Positions 1 to 9,936 of a stretch of 64,000 nucleotides of DNA are shown one piece after another. The translations under genes and the position numbers were made by a program. Source of the stretch: Rhodococcus spelaei (lineage in GTDB: Bacteria; Actinomycetota; Actinomycetes; Mycobacteriales; Mycobacteriaceae); NCBI RefSeq assembly GCF_006704125.1, contig NZ_VIGH01000003.1, positions 310,001-374,000 of the forward strand, in the 5' to 3' direction. Each line of letters begins with the position of its first letter. Position 1 is the first letter of the stretch. The notes beneath the pieces are model-generated. The model was not told where the DNA came from and did not search any database. It was given only the letters and a program-made list of their open reading frames with translations.

Positions 1-424
1 AGACGGTGTCGGTCAGATAGGCGGTCGCCTTCATCTCGACGCGCGGCGTCGGGGTCAGCCCGGCGCCGAGTTGAGCGACGCCCAGCGCGGTCCACGCCGG
101 GTACGGCTCGCGGATGAACCGTTCCTTGACCGCGCTGAACGATTCGAGGTCGCCCTCGAGGTCGGTGTGGAACGTGACCAACTCGACCACGTGCGTCAAG
201 TCGGCGCCGGCGGCCGCCAGCACCCGCTGGAGGTTCTCGAATGCGAGAGTGAATTGCGTAGTGGGATTGTCAGCGATGGTGCCGTCGAGTTGCTGTCCGA
301 GTACGCCGGAGCAGATGACGAGGTTGCCTGCGCGCACGGCCGGGGCGATGTGCCACTGCTGATAGACGTGGGTCAGTTCTTCGGGGATGACGGGGCCGCT
401 CGAACATTGCATCAGGTGAGCCAT
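1..424 (-). CDS. RidA family protein (partial, runs off window)
   Basis: Reading the minus strand from ATG at 424 gives about 141 residues with no stop before the window edge, so the 3' end is missing. It carries the YjgF/YER057c/RidA pattern: an LVICSGVLGQ strand early, a run Q-F-T-L-A-F-E-N-L in the middle, and YPAWTALGVAQLGAG followed by VEMKATA near the end. RidA proteins hydrolyse reactive enamine/imine intermediates to keto acids and ammonia in the cytoplasm, or have divergent roles. The gene lies 25 bases after a flavin amine oxidase whose imine product RidA could hydrolyse, so the two are probably co-transcribed. No clear ribosome binding site is visible; a second ATG lies 12 bases further in. 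Substrate unknown. Confidence 0.85.
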   Translation of the reverse strand, partial: MAHLMQCSSGPVIPEELTHVYQQWHIAPAVRAGNLVICSGVLGQQLDGTIADNPTTQFTLAFENLQRVLAAAGADLTHVVELVTFHTDLEGDLESFSAVKERFIREPYPAWTALGVAQLGAGLTPTPRVEMKATAYLTDTV

Positions 425-449
425 TTCTACTGGATGGACTGATTGTGGG

Positions 450-1700
450 TCAGATACCGGCGACCGCGACCAGCGGAGGCGACGACTCGGCTTCCGCCCA
501 GCGGGCCTGGAAGGCTGCGTGGGGTATACCGTCGGTCCAGACTCCATCGAGCGCGAGTCCTGCAGTGAGCCTGCCGATCTCGTCGGCAGACATTGCGCCG
601 CGCTCGCCCTCGACCGCCACGATCGTCCGGTCGTCCACCTTGTCGATGTAGGGCAGCCCCGTCGGGGTCTCGCACACCATGCAGGGCCGGGTGTGCGCTG
701 GGCCCAAGGTCTTTCCGGGCAGCAGTTCGGTGAGCAGATCGAGCGTTTCGGCGATGTCCTCCTGCCTGCCGCCGGTGCGGACCCACCGTGCGATCGCGTC
801 GGCAGAGTCGAGGGGGTTGTCGAGCAGGCTCTTGCCGGAGCATTTGATGTACCAGCGACCGTCCGGATACTGCAAGGGCGACATGACGATTCCGCCGAAG
901 ACCACCTCTCCGCCGGAAGCCTTCAGGTACATCATGGCCGGGATGTCGAACTCGGCCGGATCCGACACCTCGACCAGGACGACCGTTGCACCGTAGGTAC
1001 GCATGTCCAGAGGCCTCGGCAGCAGACCGCTCACGTTGGTCGCGGCCCCCGTCGCGATCACCACTTGTTCACAGCGCCACGATTCGCCAGAACGAGCGGT
1101 GACGATCGCCCCCTGGCCGGACCGGTCGATCGTGTCGACCATGTCGCGGACCACCACGACGCCCTGCTCGACGGCGGCGGCCAGTTCGGCGCGCACCAGC
1201 CCGCGCGGATTGACGATGAAGGCATCATCGCGCTGAATGATGCCGACATGACCTGGCGCGAAACGCAATTCGGGATACTCGCGCTCCAACTGGTCGTTCT
1301 CCAGGTGCTCGACTTCGACGTTGAGATCGGCGGCGTTGGAGGCGAGCAGGGCTCGGTTGAACCACGCGGTCACACCGCTGCGTTCGGAGTCGTCCGGCAT
1401 GATCGTCAGCGAATGGCGGGGCGTGGCGAACCGCTCACCGGTGCGTTCCTGCAGCTCAGGGAATCGGCGGATCGACCGCATCGCCAGCATCGACGTCATC
1501 AACGGGACCTCGAGGACGTGTGCCAGACGCCCCTGGTCGTAGTAGCCGGCCCACACGCCGTCGTGGTCGGCGAAGCCGGCCGGCTCGTCTGGTCCGACGA
1601 CCAGCACGGATGCGCCCCGCTCGCTCAGATGTCGGGCGGTGGCCGCGCCGATGGGTCCCGCACCGGCGACGACGACGTCGAAGTGATTTCTATCCTGCAT
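450..1700 (-). CDS. FAD-dependent amine oxidase (DAO / sarcosine oxidase-like)
   Basis: A 416-residue flavoprotein of the DAO family. Residues 8-30 form a Rossmann FAD site (VVVAGAGPIGAATARHL). A substrate domain follows, and near residue 338 the motif RPCMVCETPTG lies where monomeric sarcosine oxidases bind FAD covalently through cysteine; Cys340 is the aligned candidate. The family oxidises secondary or primary amines or amino acids to imines with O2, giving H2O2. The start ATG has GAGGAG about six bases upstream. It is followed by a RidA gene and is divergent from a TetR gene, suggesting substrate-induced expression. The exact substrate cannot be told from sequence; a dehydrogenase rather than an oxidase is also possible. 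Confidence 0.85.
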   Translation of the reverse strand: MQDRNHFDVVVAGAGPIGAATARHLSERGASVLVVGPDEPAGFADHDGVWAGYYDQGRLAHVLEVPLMTSMLAMRSIRRFPELQERTGERFATPRHSLTIMPDDSERSGVTAWFNRALLASNAADLNVEVEHLENDQLEREYPELRFAPGHVGIIQRDDAFIVNPRGLVRAELAAAVEQGVVVVRDMVDTIDRSGQGAIVTARSGESWRCEQVVIATGAATNVSGLLPRPLDMRTYGATVVLVEVSDPAEFDIPAMMYLKASGGEVVFGGIVMSPLQYPDGRWYIKCSGKSLLDNPLDSADAIARWVRTGGRQEDIAETLDLLTELLPGKTLGPAHTRPCMVCETPTGLPYIDKVDDRTIVAVEGERGAMSADEIGRLTAGLALDGVWTDGIPHAAFQARWAEAESSPPLVAVAGI

Positions 1701-1888
1701 GAATGCTCCTCAATGGCCGGCTCGGGACAGGTGTGCCGCCGGAAAGACTCGATCGAGATTCCACAGCCGCCGCTGGGCTCTGACAGGCTGGAGGCGGTGC
1801 CTTCGGCGGTGTGTGATGTAGATCATCCACAGCTCGAGACGCTAAGTCAACAGTCTGTGTCGTTAATGTTTGGCAAAGGGGAACAGCG
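1701..1888. promoter_or_regulatory. Divergent promoter region, amine oxidase / TetR
   Basis: This 188-base gap separates two divergent genes. On the minus strand TTGACT at about 1849-1844 is a plausible -35 element for the oxidase. On the plus strand AAAGGGGA at 1876-1883 serves the TetR gene. I see only a weak imperfect palindrome around 1843-1865 and do not claim it as the operator. Confidence 0.4.
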
Positions 1889-2506
1889 TTGGGTGACAGG
1901 CCAGAGGCGAGTGACAAACCTGAGCGGATTCGCACAGGTGGTCGGAGTGAGAAGGTGCGCATTGCCGTTGGCGAGGCGTGCCTGGCCTTCCTTGCGGAAG
2001 GCCGACTCGACTTCACCACCGTCGAGGTCGCGGCCCGTGCCGGCGTCAGTCGCAAGACGATCTACCGATGGTGGCCGACGCACACCGACCTGCTCGTGGA
2101 GGCGGTGTCGATGCACGTGCGACAAGTCGCCACGCCGGATACCGGCGCCTGGGAGTCGGACGTCCGCGCCTTCGCCGAGCAGATCGCCGAGTTCGCCGCC
2201 GGTCCTGTCGAAGTGGCATCGACGGCGCTCATGGCGACTCACCGCTACCCCGAATTCAACAAGCTCGTGCTCGAGCAGTACCGCCCCGTTCTCGAGGCGT
2301 GGCAGCAGATGGCGCAGCGGGCGATCGAGCGTGGTGAGGTCAACTCGGATCACACCCCGGAGGCGATGGTCAACGCGCTCGCAGCGCCCCTGTTCCTGGC
2401 GCCGATGACTCTGGGCCGCAAGGTATCTCCCGATGAGATCGAACGGATCGTCGGGATCGTTCTCGCGGCGACCCGGCCGGCACCGGGGTCCGGGAGCCGT
2501 CCTTGA
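1889..2506 (+). CDS. TetR/AcrR family regulator
   Basis: A 205-residue TetR repressor. The N-terminal HTH is clear (residues about 20-65: VAARAGVSRKTIYRWWPTHTDLL), with the usual variable all-helical ligand domain behind it. TTG at 1889 was chosen because AAAGGGGA sits six to seven bases upstream and the start keeps the typical short basic arm before helix 1. It is divergent from the flavin amine oxidase/RidA pair and probably represses it, releasing on binding of the amine substrate or a product. That target is inferred from position only. Confidence 0.9.
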   Translation: MGDRPEASDKPERIRTGGRSEKVRIAVGEACLAFLAEGRLDFTTVEVAARAGVSRKTIYRWWPTHTDLLVEAVSMHVRQVATPDTGAWESDVRAFAEQIAEFAAGPVEVASTALMATHRYPEFNKLVLEQYRPVLEAWQQMAQRAIERGEVNSDHTPEAMVNALAAPLFLAPMTLGRKVSPDEIERIVGIVLAATRPAPGSGSRP

Positions 2507-2552
2507 CCGGACTGTCGGCGGTGCGGGATTCGGCCGGTACTCGCTCGGAGCG

Positions 2553-2735
2553 ATGTGGCGGGACGCGCGGATGATCGGTGTTTCGCGTGACGCCGGGGGA
2601 CGGCTGGCACTGGTCACCGACCGCACCGGACTGGGGGAGGCCGGCCACCTGCCGGCCTTCCTCATCCCCGGCGAGCTTCGGGTGTTCGCCGCGAACTGGG
2701 AGGCCGACGCGATCGGGTGGATCGCAAGCGACTGA
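2553..2735 (+). CDS. Small hypothetical protein (60 aa)
   Basis: An ATG frame of 60 residues between a TetR gene and the end of a convergent exporter gene. Third codon positions are almost all G or C, as in the neighbouring real genes, and the product looks like globular protein (RLALVTDRTGLGE, then LPAFLIPGELRVF). The start is weak: GGAG lies only two bases before the ATG. It could be a genuine small protein or the surviving 3' part of a larger gene. I do not recognise the family. Confidence 0.35.
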   Translation: MWRDARMIGVSRDAGGRLALVTDRTGLGEAGHLPAFLIPGELRVFAANWEADAIGWIASD

Positions 2736-2740
2736 CTTTG

Positions 2741-4321
2741 TCAGCTCCCGGACCTGCCCGGCAGGATCAGTGCGACCAGTGCCGCCCCGACCAGCAGTGT
2801 GAGCCCGCCGACCAGACTGGCTTGGGTGATGGCGTCGGCGAACGCGACCGACGCCGCGTCGTGCAGAGGTTCGGCGTACCGGGCGGACAGCGGGTTGGCG
2901 GCCAGCTCCTGCGCGACGATCGTTGCGCCGCCGACGGATTCGCGGGAGACCTCCATCGCCAGGTCGGCCTGGGCGGCCAGGTCCCCGCTCAGCTTCGGCA
3001 GTGGCGCAGCGTCGAGGTAGGGGGCGACCGATTGCTTGTAGGCGGAGGCCAGGATCGACCCGAGGATCGCGATGCCCAGCGAACCCCCGAGCTCGATCGC
3101 GGTGTCGTTGAGCCCACCGGCCGCGCCGAGGTCGCTGTCGGGGAAGCGCCCCATGATCGCGTCGGTCGCGGGCGGCTCGCCGATGCCGATGCCCAGCCCC
3201 AGCAGGATCAGCGGCACCGCGAAGTCGAGGTAGCCCGATCCGCCGTCCGCCCTCGTGAGCAGCAGCACGCCCGCTGCGGCGAGTGCCATCCCCGCGACGA
3301 CGGTGCCGCGCAGCCCGATTCGCGGCGCGAGCCGCCCGCTGACAAGAGCGCCGACGGACACCGCGACGGCGAGGGGGAGTAGGCGTACCCCGGTCTCGAG
3401 CGCGCCGTATCCGAGCACGAACTGGAATTGCTGGGCGATGAAGTAGATCGCGCCGAACGCGGCGAGGAACACCAGCAGCACCGCGAGCGTCGCGCCGCCG
3501 ACGGTCCGGTCGCCGAGCTTGCGCACGTCGAGCAGCGGTTGTGGGTGCCGCAGTTCCCAGCCGACGAACGCGGCGAGCCCGACCACCGCGGCGGCGCCGG
3601 CCACTGTCGGTCCGGCCGACCAGCCGAAGTGGAATCCGTTGATGATCGCGTAGACGCCGGCGCCGATCGCGCCGACCGACAGCAGGCCGCCGATCCAGTC
3701 GATGCGGCCGAGGCCGACCGCCCGGGACGGCGGGACCAGGATCAGTGCGGCCACCGCGGCAATCGCGGCGATGGGCACGTTGATCAGGAAAGTGGCACTC
3801 CAGGAATGGCTTTCGAGGATCCAGCCGGCGAGCAGCGGTCCGAGTGCGATGGCCAGTCCGGAGGTCGCGGCCCAGGCCGCGATGGCGCGGGTGCGTTCGG
3901 ACTTCGGGAACGTCGCGACGAGCAGCGAGAGCGTCGCGGGCATGATGATCGCCGCGCCGACACCCATCACGACGCGGGCGACGATCACCGCGGGCGTGGT
4001 GTCGGCGAGGCTGCCGAACACCGCGCCGCCGCCGAACACGAGCAGTCCGGTCAGCAGCGCGCCACGCCGGCTGTACTTGTCGCCGATGACACCGCACAGC
4101 AGCATCAGCGCGGCGTAGGGGACCGTGTACCCGTCGATCACCCACTGCAATTGCGCACTGGTGAGGTTGAGGTCACGCGTCATGTCCGGCGCCGCGACGA
4201 TCAGCGCGGTGTTGGCCATGACCACGATCAGCAGGCTCAGGCACAGCACCGCGAGCGCCGCCCACCGCCATCGGTACGGCCGCTGCTGATCGGTGACCGG
4301 CTGGGTAGCCAGGATGGTCAT
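2741..4321 (-). CDS. MFS drug exporter, EmrB/QacA (DHA2) family, 14 TM
   Basis: A 526-residue membrane protein with the hydrophobicity pattern of the 14-helix DHA2 drug:proton antiporters. TM1 is near residues 18-40. The motif A-like loop GDKYSRRGAL follows TM2, and an antiporter-type motif C (GLAIALGPLLAGWIL) lies near residues 145-160. The start ATG at 4321 has GGAG seven bases upstream. It is divergent from a TetR gene with two perfect palindromes between them, the classic arrangement of a drug-inducible efflux pump. It would export hydrophobic or cationic compounds across the cytoplasmic membrane. The substrate is not deducible. Confidence 0.92.
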   Translation of the reverse strand: MTILATQPVTDQQRPYRWRWAALAVLCLSLLIVVMANTALIVAAPDMTRDLNLTSAQLQWVIDGYTVPYAALMLLCGVIGDKYSRRGALLTGLLVFGGGAVFGSLADTTPAVIVARVVMGVGAAIIMPATLSLLVATFPKSERTRAIAAWAATSGLAIALGPLLAGWILESHSWSATFLINVPIAAIAAVAALILVPPSRAVGLGRIDWIGGLLSVGAIGAGVYAIINGFHFGWSAGPTVAGAAAVVGLAAFVGWELRHPQPLLDVRKLGDRTVGGATLAVLLVFLAAFGAIYFIAQQFQFVLGYGALETGVRLLPLAVAVSVGALVSGRLAPRIGLRGTVVAGMALAAAGVLLLTRADGGSGYLDFAVPLILLGLGIGIGEPPATDAIMGRFPDSDLGAAGGLNDTAIELGGSLGIAILGSILASAYKQSVAPYLDAAPLPKLSGDLAAQADLAMEVSRESVGGATIVAQELAANPLSARYAEPLHDAASVAFADAITQASLVGGLTLLVGAALVALILPGRSGS

Positions 4322-4355
4322 GGGGTGCTCCGTTCGAGGACCGGACCGCGCGTCA

Positions 4356-4401
4356 TTGCACAGTGATGTGCAAGTTATTTGCTTGCACACCGCTGTGCAA
4401 G
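4356..4401. promoter_or_regulatory. Twin TetR operator palindromes
   Basis: Two perfect inverted repeats share one sequence: TTGCACA-GTGA-TGTGCAA at 4356-4373 and CTTGCACA-CCGC-TGTGCAAG at 4382-4401. Their centres are 27 bp apart. They lie between the divergent MFS exporter and TetR genes and match TetR operator architecture, so they are probably bound by the adjacent repressor and control both genes. Confidence 0.8.
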
Positions 4402-4444
4402 TTTCTTTGGCGTAGATCACACTCCGGCGTGGAACACTGCAGGG

Positions 4445-5086
4445 GTGACCGAAACGGTGAGGCCCCGGCGAAGCCAGGCGCGCGCCAACCGCGAGCGCAT
4501 CATCGAGGCCGCGATCGGCGCTTTCGCTGCGAACCCGGACGCGAGCATGGACGACGTCGCTCGGGCGGCGGGTGTGGTGCGCCGAACCGTCTACGCGCAC
4601 TTCCCGAATCGAGACGCCCTGGTCGAGGGCATCGCCGACGAGGCTTCCGTGGCGCTGGTCGCGATTCTCGGCGCCCGGCGACCGCAACCCGAGCGCCCGG
4701 ACCTCGCCGCGGCGGTGCTCGCGCTCCAGACGTGGCCGATCGGCGACCGGTTCCGGATGCTGCTGACATTCGCGCGCAAGGAACTCGGTGAGGAACGCAT
4801 CCACGACCTGCTCGAACCAGCACGCACGCCGAGCGTGGCGATCGTCGAGCGCGGTCAGGCCGACGGAACGTTCTCGTCCTACCTGCCCGCTCACGTACTG
4901 GTCACGATGACCGAGGCGGTCACCATGACGTTGCTCGAGGCGGCGAACACCGGCACGATCACCGATTCGGGGGAGTCGTTCGCGGTGGCCTCGCTGGTCC
5001 TGCTCGGCGTCGCGCCCGACCGCGCCGCCGAGGTGGTCGACGAGGCGTGGGTATGGCTGCGTAGCGCCGAGAATTACCCGGCGTGA
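4445..5086 (+). CDS. TetR family regulator of the divergent exporter
   Basis: A 213-residue TetR protein: basic N-terminus, HTH around residues 35-55 (DDVARAAGVVRRTVYAHFPN), and a helical ligand domain. GTG 4445 is preferred because longer frames would run the coding region back through the operator palindromes. An AACACT hexamer lies six bases before it, compatible with a leaderless start. Divergent from the DHA2 exporter; probably autoregulated and derepressed by an exported drug. The N-terminal start is uncertain by a few residues. Confidence 0.88.
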   Translation: MTETVRPRRSQARANRERIIEAAIGAFAANPDASMDDVARAAGVVRRTVYAHFPNRDALVEGIADEASVALVAILGARRPQPERPDLAAAVLALQTWPIGDRFRMLLTFARKELGEERIHDLLEPARTPSVAIVERGQADGTFSSYLPAHVLVTMTEAVTMTLLEAANTGTITDSGESFAVASLVLLGVAPDRAAEVVDEAWVWLRSAENYPA

Positions 5087-5103
5087 CCTACCGACACCTC
5101 GGG

Positions 5104-5136
5104 CGGGTGGTCGCCGGCCTTGCCGGCGACCACCCG
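5104..5136. terminator. Bidirectional hairpin between convergent genes
   Basis: A perfect 15-bp stem (arms 5104-5118 and 5122-5136, CTT loop) lies between the convergent TetR and aldo/keto reductase genes. There is no T-run, so it may act as a GC-rich hairpin terminator in both directions. Confidence 0.6.
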
Positions 5137-5146
5137 TGTTGATGCC

Positions 5147-6171
<1,025 letters not shown>

Positions 6172-6211
6172 GTTAGTCGTTTCATGTTGTTATTCGCGGT
6201 ATGCTGTGGCG

Positions 6212-6838
6212 ATGATGGCGTCGTCTTCACCAGGTGGGCTCCGAGCGCTGACCCGGGAGGCCGTGCGCGCTCGCATCGCCGATGCGGCGCTGGTCCTGTT
6301 CGACGAGAACGGCTTCGACGAGACCACGGTCGACGACATCGCCGCCGCCGTCGGCATCTCCGGACGCAGCTTTTTCCGCTATTTCCCCAGCAAGGAAGAC
6401 GCCGTGATCGGGGACCTCGTCATTGCCGGCGCTCAGCTCCGCGACAACGTGGCCGAACGGCTGCCCGAAGAGACACCCTGGCGGGCGTTGCACCTGGGCA
6501 TGCGCGAGGGTGCCGAACAGGCCGACGCCGATCCGACCCGGTGGCTCAGGGTCATGCGCGTCATCAACAGCGCGGCATCGCTCCGGGCACGGAATCTCGA
6601 GAAACACCTCGCGTGGTCGGCGCTCCTCGTCCCCGTCATCGCCGAGCACACAGAGCCGGACAGCAGGCTCGGTGATCTTCCCGCCCGGGCGCTTGTCGCC
6701 AGCGCGTTCGCATGCCTCGACGTGGCGCTCACCAGCTGGACCGAAGCGAATGCCACCGTCCCGTTCGGCGACGTCCTCGACGCAGCTTTCGACACCATGT
6801 GCGGCGCCGCAGCACCCGCCTCGCCGCACGGGTCCTGA
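6212..6838 (+). CDS. TetR family regulator
   Basis: A 208-residue regulator with a clean TetR N-terminus: residues about 13-60 include ALVLFDENGFDETTVDDIAA and GISGRSFFRYFPSKED. Two adjacent ATG codons (6212, 6215) open the frame and there is no strong ribosome site. The C-terminal half resembles the TetR_C domain of mycobacterial electrophile-responsive repressors. It is divergent from the aldo/keto reductase with a palindrome between them and probably represses it and itself. Confidence 0.88.
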   Translation: MMASSSPGGLRALTREAVRARIADAALVLFDENGFDETTVDDIAAAVGISGRSFFRYFPSKEDAVIGDLVIAGAQLRDNVAERLPEETPWRALHLGMREGAEQADADPTRWLRVMRVINSAASLRARNLEKHLAWSALLVPVIAEHTEPDSRLGDLPARALVASAFACLDVALTSWTEANATVPFGDVLDAAFDTMCGAAAPASPHGS

Positions 6839-6959
6839 CCGGGGAGAACTCGGTGGGCGGCCGCACGGGTGCGCGATAGACTGCGTACATCATCGTCGAA
6901 TCAGGGAAGTAGGCCATAGCAACCACGTGAGTGCAGACAGCGATATGGGTGGGACCGCA

Positions 6960-8012
6960 GTGACGGCAGACAGGCAGGAGCGCCCGGCGCGACGCTCGGT
7001 GCGGTCGAGTATGGAGATCTCGCCCGACGCGGTTCTGCCCCTGCTCGGTTCGACCGACGAGAACCTCAAGGCCCTCGAACGCGCTCTCGACGCCGACATC
7101 CACGTGCGCGGCACCACCGTCACCCTCACCGGCCAGGCGTCCGACGTGGCGCTCGCCGAGCGGGCGATCGGTGAACTCGTCGCCATCGTCGGTCGCGGCC
7201 AGTCACTGAGCCCTGACGCGGTCCGGCGCAGTGTCGCCATGCTGACCGACGGCGCGGGTGAGTCGCCGGCCGAGGTACTCAGCCTCGACATCCTGTCCAG
7301 GCGCGGCAAGACGATTCGTCCCAAGACGGTGAACCAGAAACGGTACGTGGACGCGATCGACGCGAACACCATCGTCTTCGGCATCGGGCCCGCGGGCACC
7401 GGCAAGACCTACCTGGCGATGGCCAAGGCGGTGCAGGCGCTGCAGTCGAAGAACGTCAGCCGGATCATCCTCACCCGACCGGCTGTCGAGGCGGGCGAGC
7501 GGCTCGGCTTCCTGCCCGGCACGCTGCACGAGAAGATCGACCCCTATCTGCGCCCGTTGCACGACGCGCTGCACGACATGATGGATCCCGAGGCGATCCC
7601 GAAGCTGATGGCGGCCGGGGTGATCGAGGTCGCACCGCTGGCATACATGCGGGGCCGCACCCTCAACGACGCGTTCATCATCCTCGACGAGGCGCAGAAC
7701 ACCACCGCCGAGCAGATGAAGATGTTCCTGACCCGGCTCGGCTTCGGCTCGAAGATCGTGGTCACCGGCGACGTCACCCAGGTGGACCTGCCGGGCGGCG
7801 CCCGGTCCGGGCTGCGCGCGGCCGCCGAGATCCTCACCGACATCGACGACATCCATTTCTCGGAGCTCACCAGCGCCGACGTGGTCCGGCACCGGCTGGT
7901 CTCCGACATCGTCGACGCCTACGAGCGTTTCGATGCCGACCGCCTCGGCGAGGTCAAGCTGGGCAATCGGGCGCAGCGTCGGTCGTCGTCGGCTCGCGCG
8001 GCCCGGCACTGA
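6960..8012 (+). CDS. phoH: PhoH family ATPase
   Basis: About 350 residues, the length of M. tuberculosis Rv2368c, whose sequence it follows closely. A KH-like N-terminal region (residues 20-90) precedes the PhoH P-loop domain, with Walker A GPAGTGKT at about 143-150 and Walker B ILDEAQN at about 240-247. The family couples ATP hydrolysis to RNA processing, and phoH is typically linked to ybeY. GTG 6960 has GGTGGGA upstream; GTG 6927 and ATG 6945 in the same frame are alternatives. A TAGACT hexamer at 6877-6882 may be the promoter. First gene of phoH-ybeY-corC-era, which are close-packed or overlapping. Confidence 0.93.
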   Translation: MTADRQERPARRSVRSSMEISPDAVLPLLGSTDENLKALERALDADIHVRGTTVTLTGQASDVALAERAIGELVAIVGRGQSLSPDAVRRSVAMLTDGAGESPAEVLSLDILSRRGKTIRPKTVNQKRYVDAIDANTIVFGIGPAGTGKTYLAMAKAVQALQSKNVSRIILTRPAVEAGERLGFLPGTLHEKIDPYLRPLHDALHDMMDPEAIPKLMAAGVIEVAPLAYMRGRTLNDAFIILDEAQNTTAEQMKMFLTRLGFGSKIVVTGDVTQVDLPGGARSGLRAAAEILTDIDDIHFSELTSADVVRHRLVSDIVDAYERFDADRLGEVKLGNRAQRRSSSARAARH

Positions 8013-8059
8013 CCACCCCACCGCGGCGCGGTACCGGCAATACAGGAGAAACTGCATTC

Positions 8060-8602
8060 ATGAGCATTGAGGTATCCAACGAGTCCGGGATGGACGTCTC
8101 CGAGGCGGAGCTGATCAGCGTCGCCCGGTTCGCGATCTCCCGGATGGACGTGCATCCGGCCGCCGAGTTGTCGATGGTGCTCGTCGACCTCGACACCATG
8201 GCGGACCTGCACATGCGCTGGATGGACCTGCCCGGCCCGACCGACGTGATGTCGTTCCCGATGGACGAACTCGAGCCCGGCGGACGCCCGGACGCGCCGG
8301 AACCCGGACCGGCCATGCTCGGCGACATCGTGCTGTGCCCGGCGTTCGCCGCCGACCAGGCCGCGAAGGCCGGCCACTCCACGGCGCACGAACTGGCGCT
8401 GCTCACCGTGCACGGTGTGCTGCACCTGCTGGGCTACGACCACGCCGAACCGGACGAGGAGAAGGAGATGTTCGCGCTGCAGAACAGCCTCCTCGCCGAG
8501 TGGTACGAGGACCTGGCCCGGGCCGAGCGGGAGGCCGAACTCGCCGCCCGCGACCGGCGGCTGTTGGGCAAGACCGGGTTCGTCGACGGCCCCGAGCAGT
8601 GA
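8060..8602 (+). CDS. ybeY: Endoribonuclease YbeY, 16S rRNA maturation
   Basis: A 180-residue metalloprotein with the defining zinc motif [11 protein letters not shown], giving His118, His122 and His128, and the conserved [11 protein letters not shown] loop at 60-70. YbeY takes part in 3' maturation of 16S rRNA and ribosome quality control in the cytoplasm, and is usually coupled genetically to phoH and era as here. ATG 8060 has AGGAGA upstream. The stop overlaps the next gene's start (GTGA), so translation is probably coupled. Confidence 0.96.
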   Translation: MSIEVSNESGMDVSEAELISVARFAISRMDVHPAAELSMVLVDLDTMADLHMRWMDLPGPTDVMSFPMDELEPGGRPDAPEPGPAMLGDIVLCPAFAADQAAKAGHSTAHELALLTVHGVLHLLGYDHAEPDEEKEMFALQNSLLAEWYEDLARAEREAELAARDRRLLGKTGFVDGPEQ

Positions 8603-9936
8603 CCGGTGACATAGTCCTGATCCTGCTCGCCGCCGTCCTCGTTGCACTCGGCGGCCTGTTCGCCGCCGTCGACTCCGCCCTGAACACCGTGTCCCCGGCC
8701 CGGGTCGAGGACATGGCGAAGGATGCCCGGCCCGGCTCGGCGCGACTGCTGGCCGTCGTCTCCGACCGCCCGCGCTACGTGAACCTGATGGTGCTGCTGC
8801 GAATCGCGGCGGAGATCTGCGCCACGGTATTGCTGGCGGCAGCGCTGCTGGACCTCCTGGCCCGCGGCTGGGCGCTGGTGATCACCGCCGTGGTCATGGT
8901 GCTGATCAACTACGTCGCCATCGGCGTCGGCCCACGCACGGTCGGTCGCCAGCACGCGTACTCGATCGCGCTGGTCGCTGCCCTGCCGCTGCAGGCGATC
9001 GGCGTGCTGCTGTCCCCGGTGAGCCGGCTGCTGATCCTGGTCGGCAACTCGCTGACCCCCGGCAAGGGTTTCCGCAACGGCCCGTTCGCCTCGGAGATCG
9101 AGCTGCGCGAGCTGGTCGACCTGGCGCAGGAGCGCGGGGTCGTGGCCGACGAGGAACGCCGGATGATCCAGTCGGTGTTCGAGCTCGGTGACACTCCCGC
9201 TCGCGAGGTGATGGTGCCGCGCACCGAGATGGTGTGGATCGAGGCGGGAAAGTCTGCGGGACAAGCGACCTCGCTCGCGGTCCGCAGCGGTCACTCCCGG
9301 ATTCCGGTGATCGGGGAGAACGTCGACGACGTGCTCGGCGTCGTCTACCTCAAGGACCTGGTGCAGAAGACCTACCACGACGTCGACGGCGGCCGCGGCG
9401 TCACCGTCGGCGAGGTGATGCGGCCGGCGGTGTTCGTGCCGGACTCCAAACCGCTCGACAGCCTGCTCGCGGAGATGCAGCGCGACCGGAACCACATGGC
9501 GCTGCTGGTCGACGAGTACGGCGGCATCGCCGGACTGGTGACCATCGAGGACGTCATCGAGGAGATCGTCGGGGAGATCGCCGACGAGTACGACACCGAC
9601 GAGACGCCGCCGGTCGAGGACCTCGAAGACGGCCGGTACCGGGTCTCGGCCCGGCTGCCGATCGAGGATCTGGGCGAGTTGTTCGACCTCGAGATCGACA
9701 GCGACGAGGTCGAGACCGTCGGCGGGCTACTGGGATACGAGCTCGGCCGAGTCCCGCTGCCCGGCTCGGAGGTCTCCGTCGCGGGTCTGGTGCTGCGCGC
9801 CGAGGGCGGCAGCGACGTCCGCGGCCGGGTCCGGATCAGTACAGTTCTAGCCTGGCGGGCACCGCAACTCACACCCGAGCCGCACCCCGCCGACACTTCG
9901 ACAACCACCGACTCAGGAGCCGAACGTGAGCACTGA
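8599..9936 (+). CDS. CNNM/CorC family membrane protein with CBS pair
   Basis: About 445 residues. The first 150 are a CNNM (DUF21) domain with three or four hydrophobic segments. A CBS-domain pair follows at about 195-330 ([11 protein letters not shown], then ILVDEYGG-type motifs), and a CorC/HlyC domain sits at about 345-425 ([12 protein letters not shown]). The family handles Mg2+/Co2+ transport or its control, with the CBS pair sensing adenine nucleotides. The GTG start overlaps the ybeY stop. The 3' end overlaps era by 11 bases. Matches M. tuberculosis Rv2366c by position. Hemolysin annotations of this family are historical. Confidence 0.92.
   Translation: MTGDIVLILLAAVLVALGGLFAAVDSALNTVSPARVEDMAKDARPGSARLLAVVSDRPRYVNLMVLLRIAAEICATVLLAAALLDLLARGWALVITAVVMVLINYVAIGVGPRTVGRQHAYSIALVAALPLQAIGVLLSPVSRLLILVGNSLTPGKGFRNGPFASEIELRELVDLAQERGVVADEERRMIQSVFELGDTPAREVMVPRTEMVWIEAGKSAGQATSLAVRSGHSRIPVIGENVDDVLGVVYLKDLVQKTYHDVDGGRGVTVGEVMRPAVFVPDSKPLDSLLAEMQRDRNHMALLVDEYGGIAGLVTIEDVIEEIVGEIADEYDTDETPPVEDLEDGRYRVSARLPIEDLGELFDLEIDSDEVETVGGLLGYELGRVPLPGSEVSVAGLVLRAEGGSDVRGRVRISTVLAWRAPQLTPEPHPADTSTTTDSGAEREH

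Noticed and set aside
519-2408. Long open frame of 629 codons on the plus strand across the amine oxidase gene
   Set aside because: It runs antisense to a gene with clear domains and shows low-complexity Arg/His/Asp-rich sequence typical of shadow frames in high-GC DNA.
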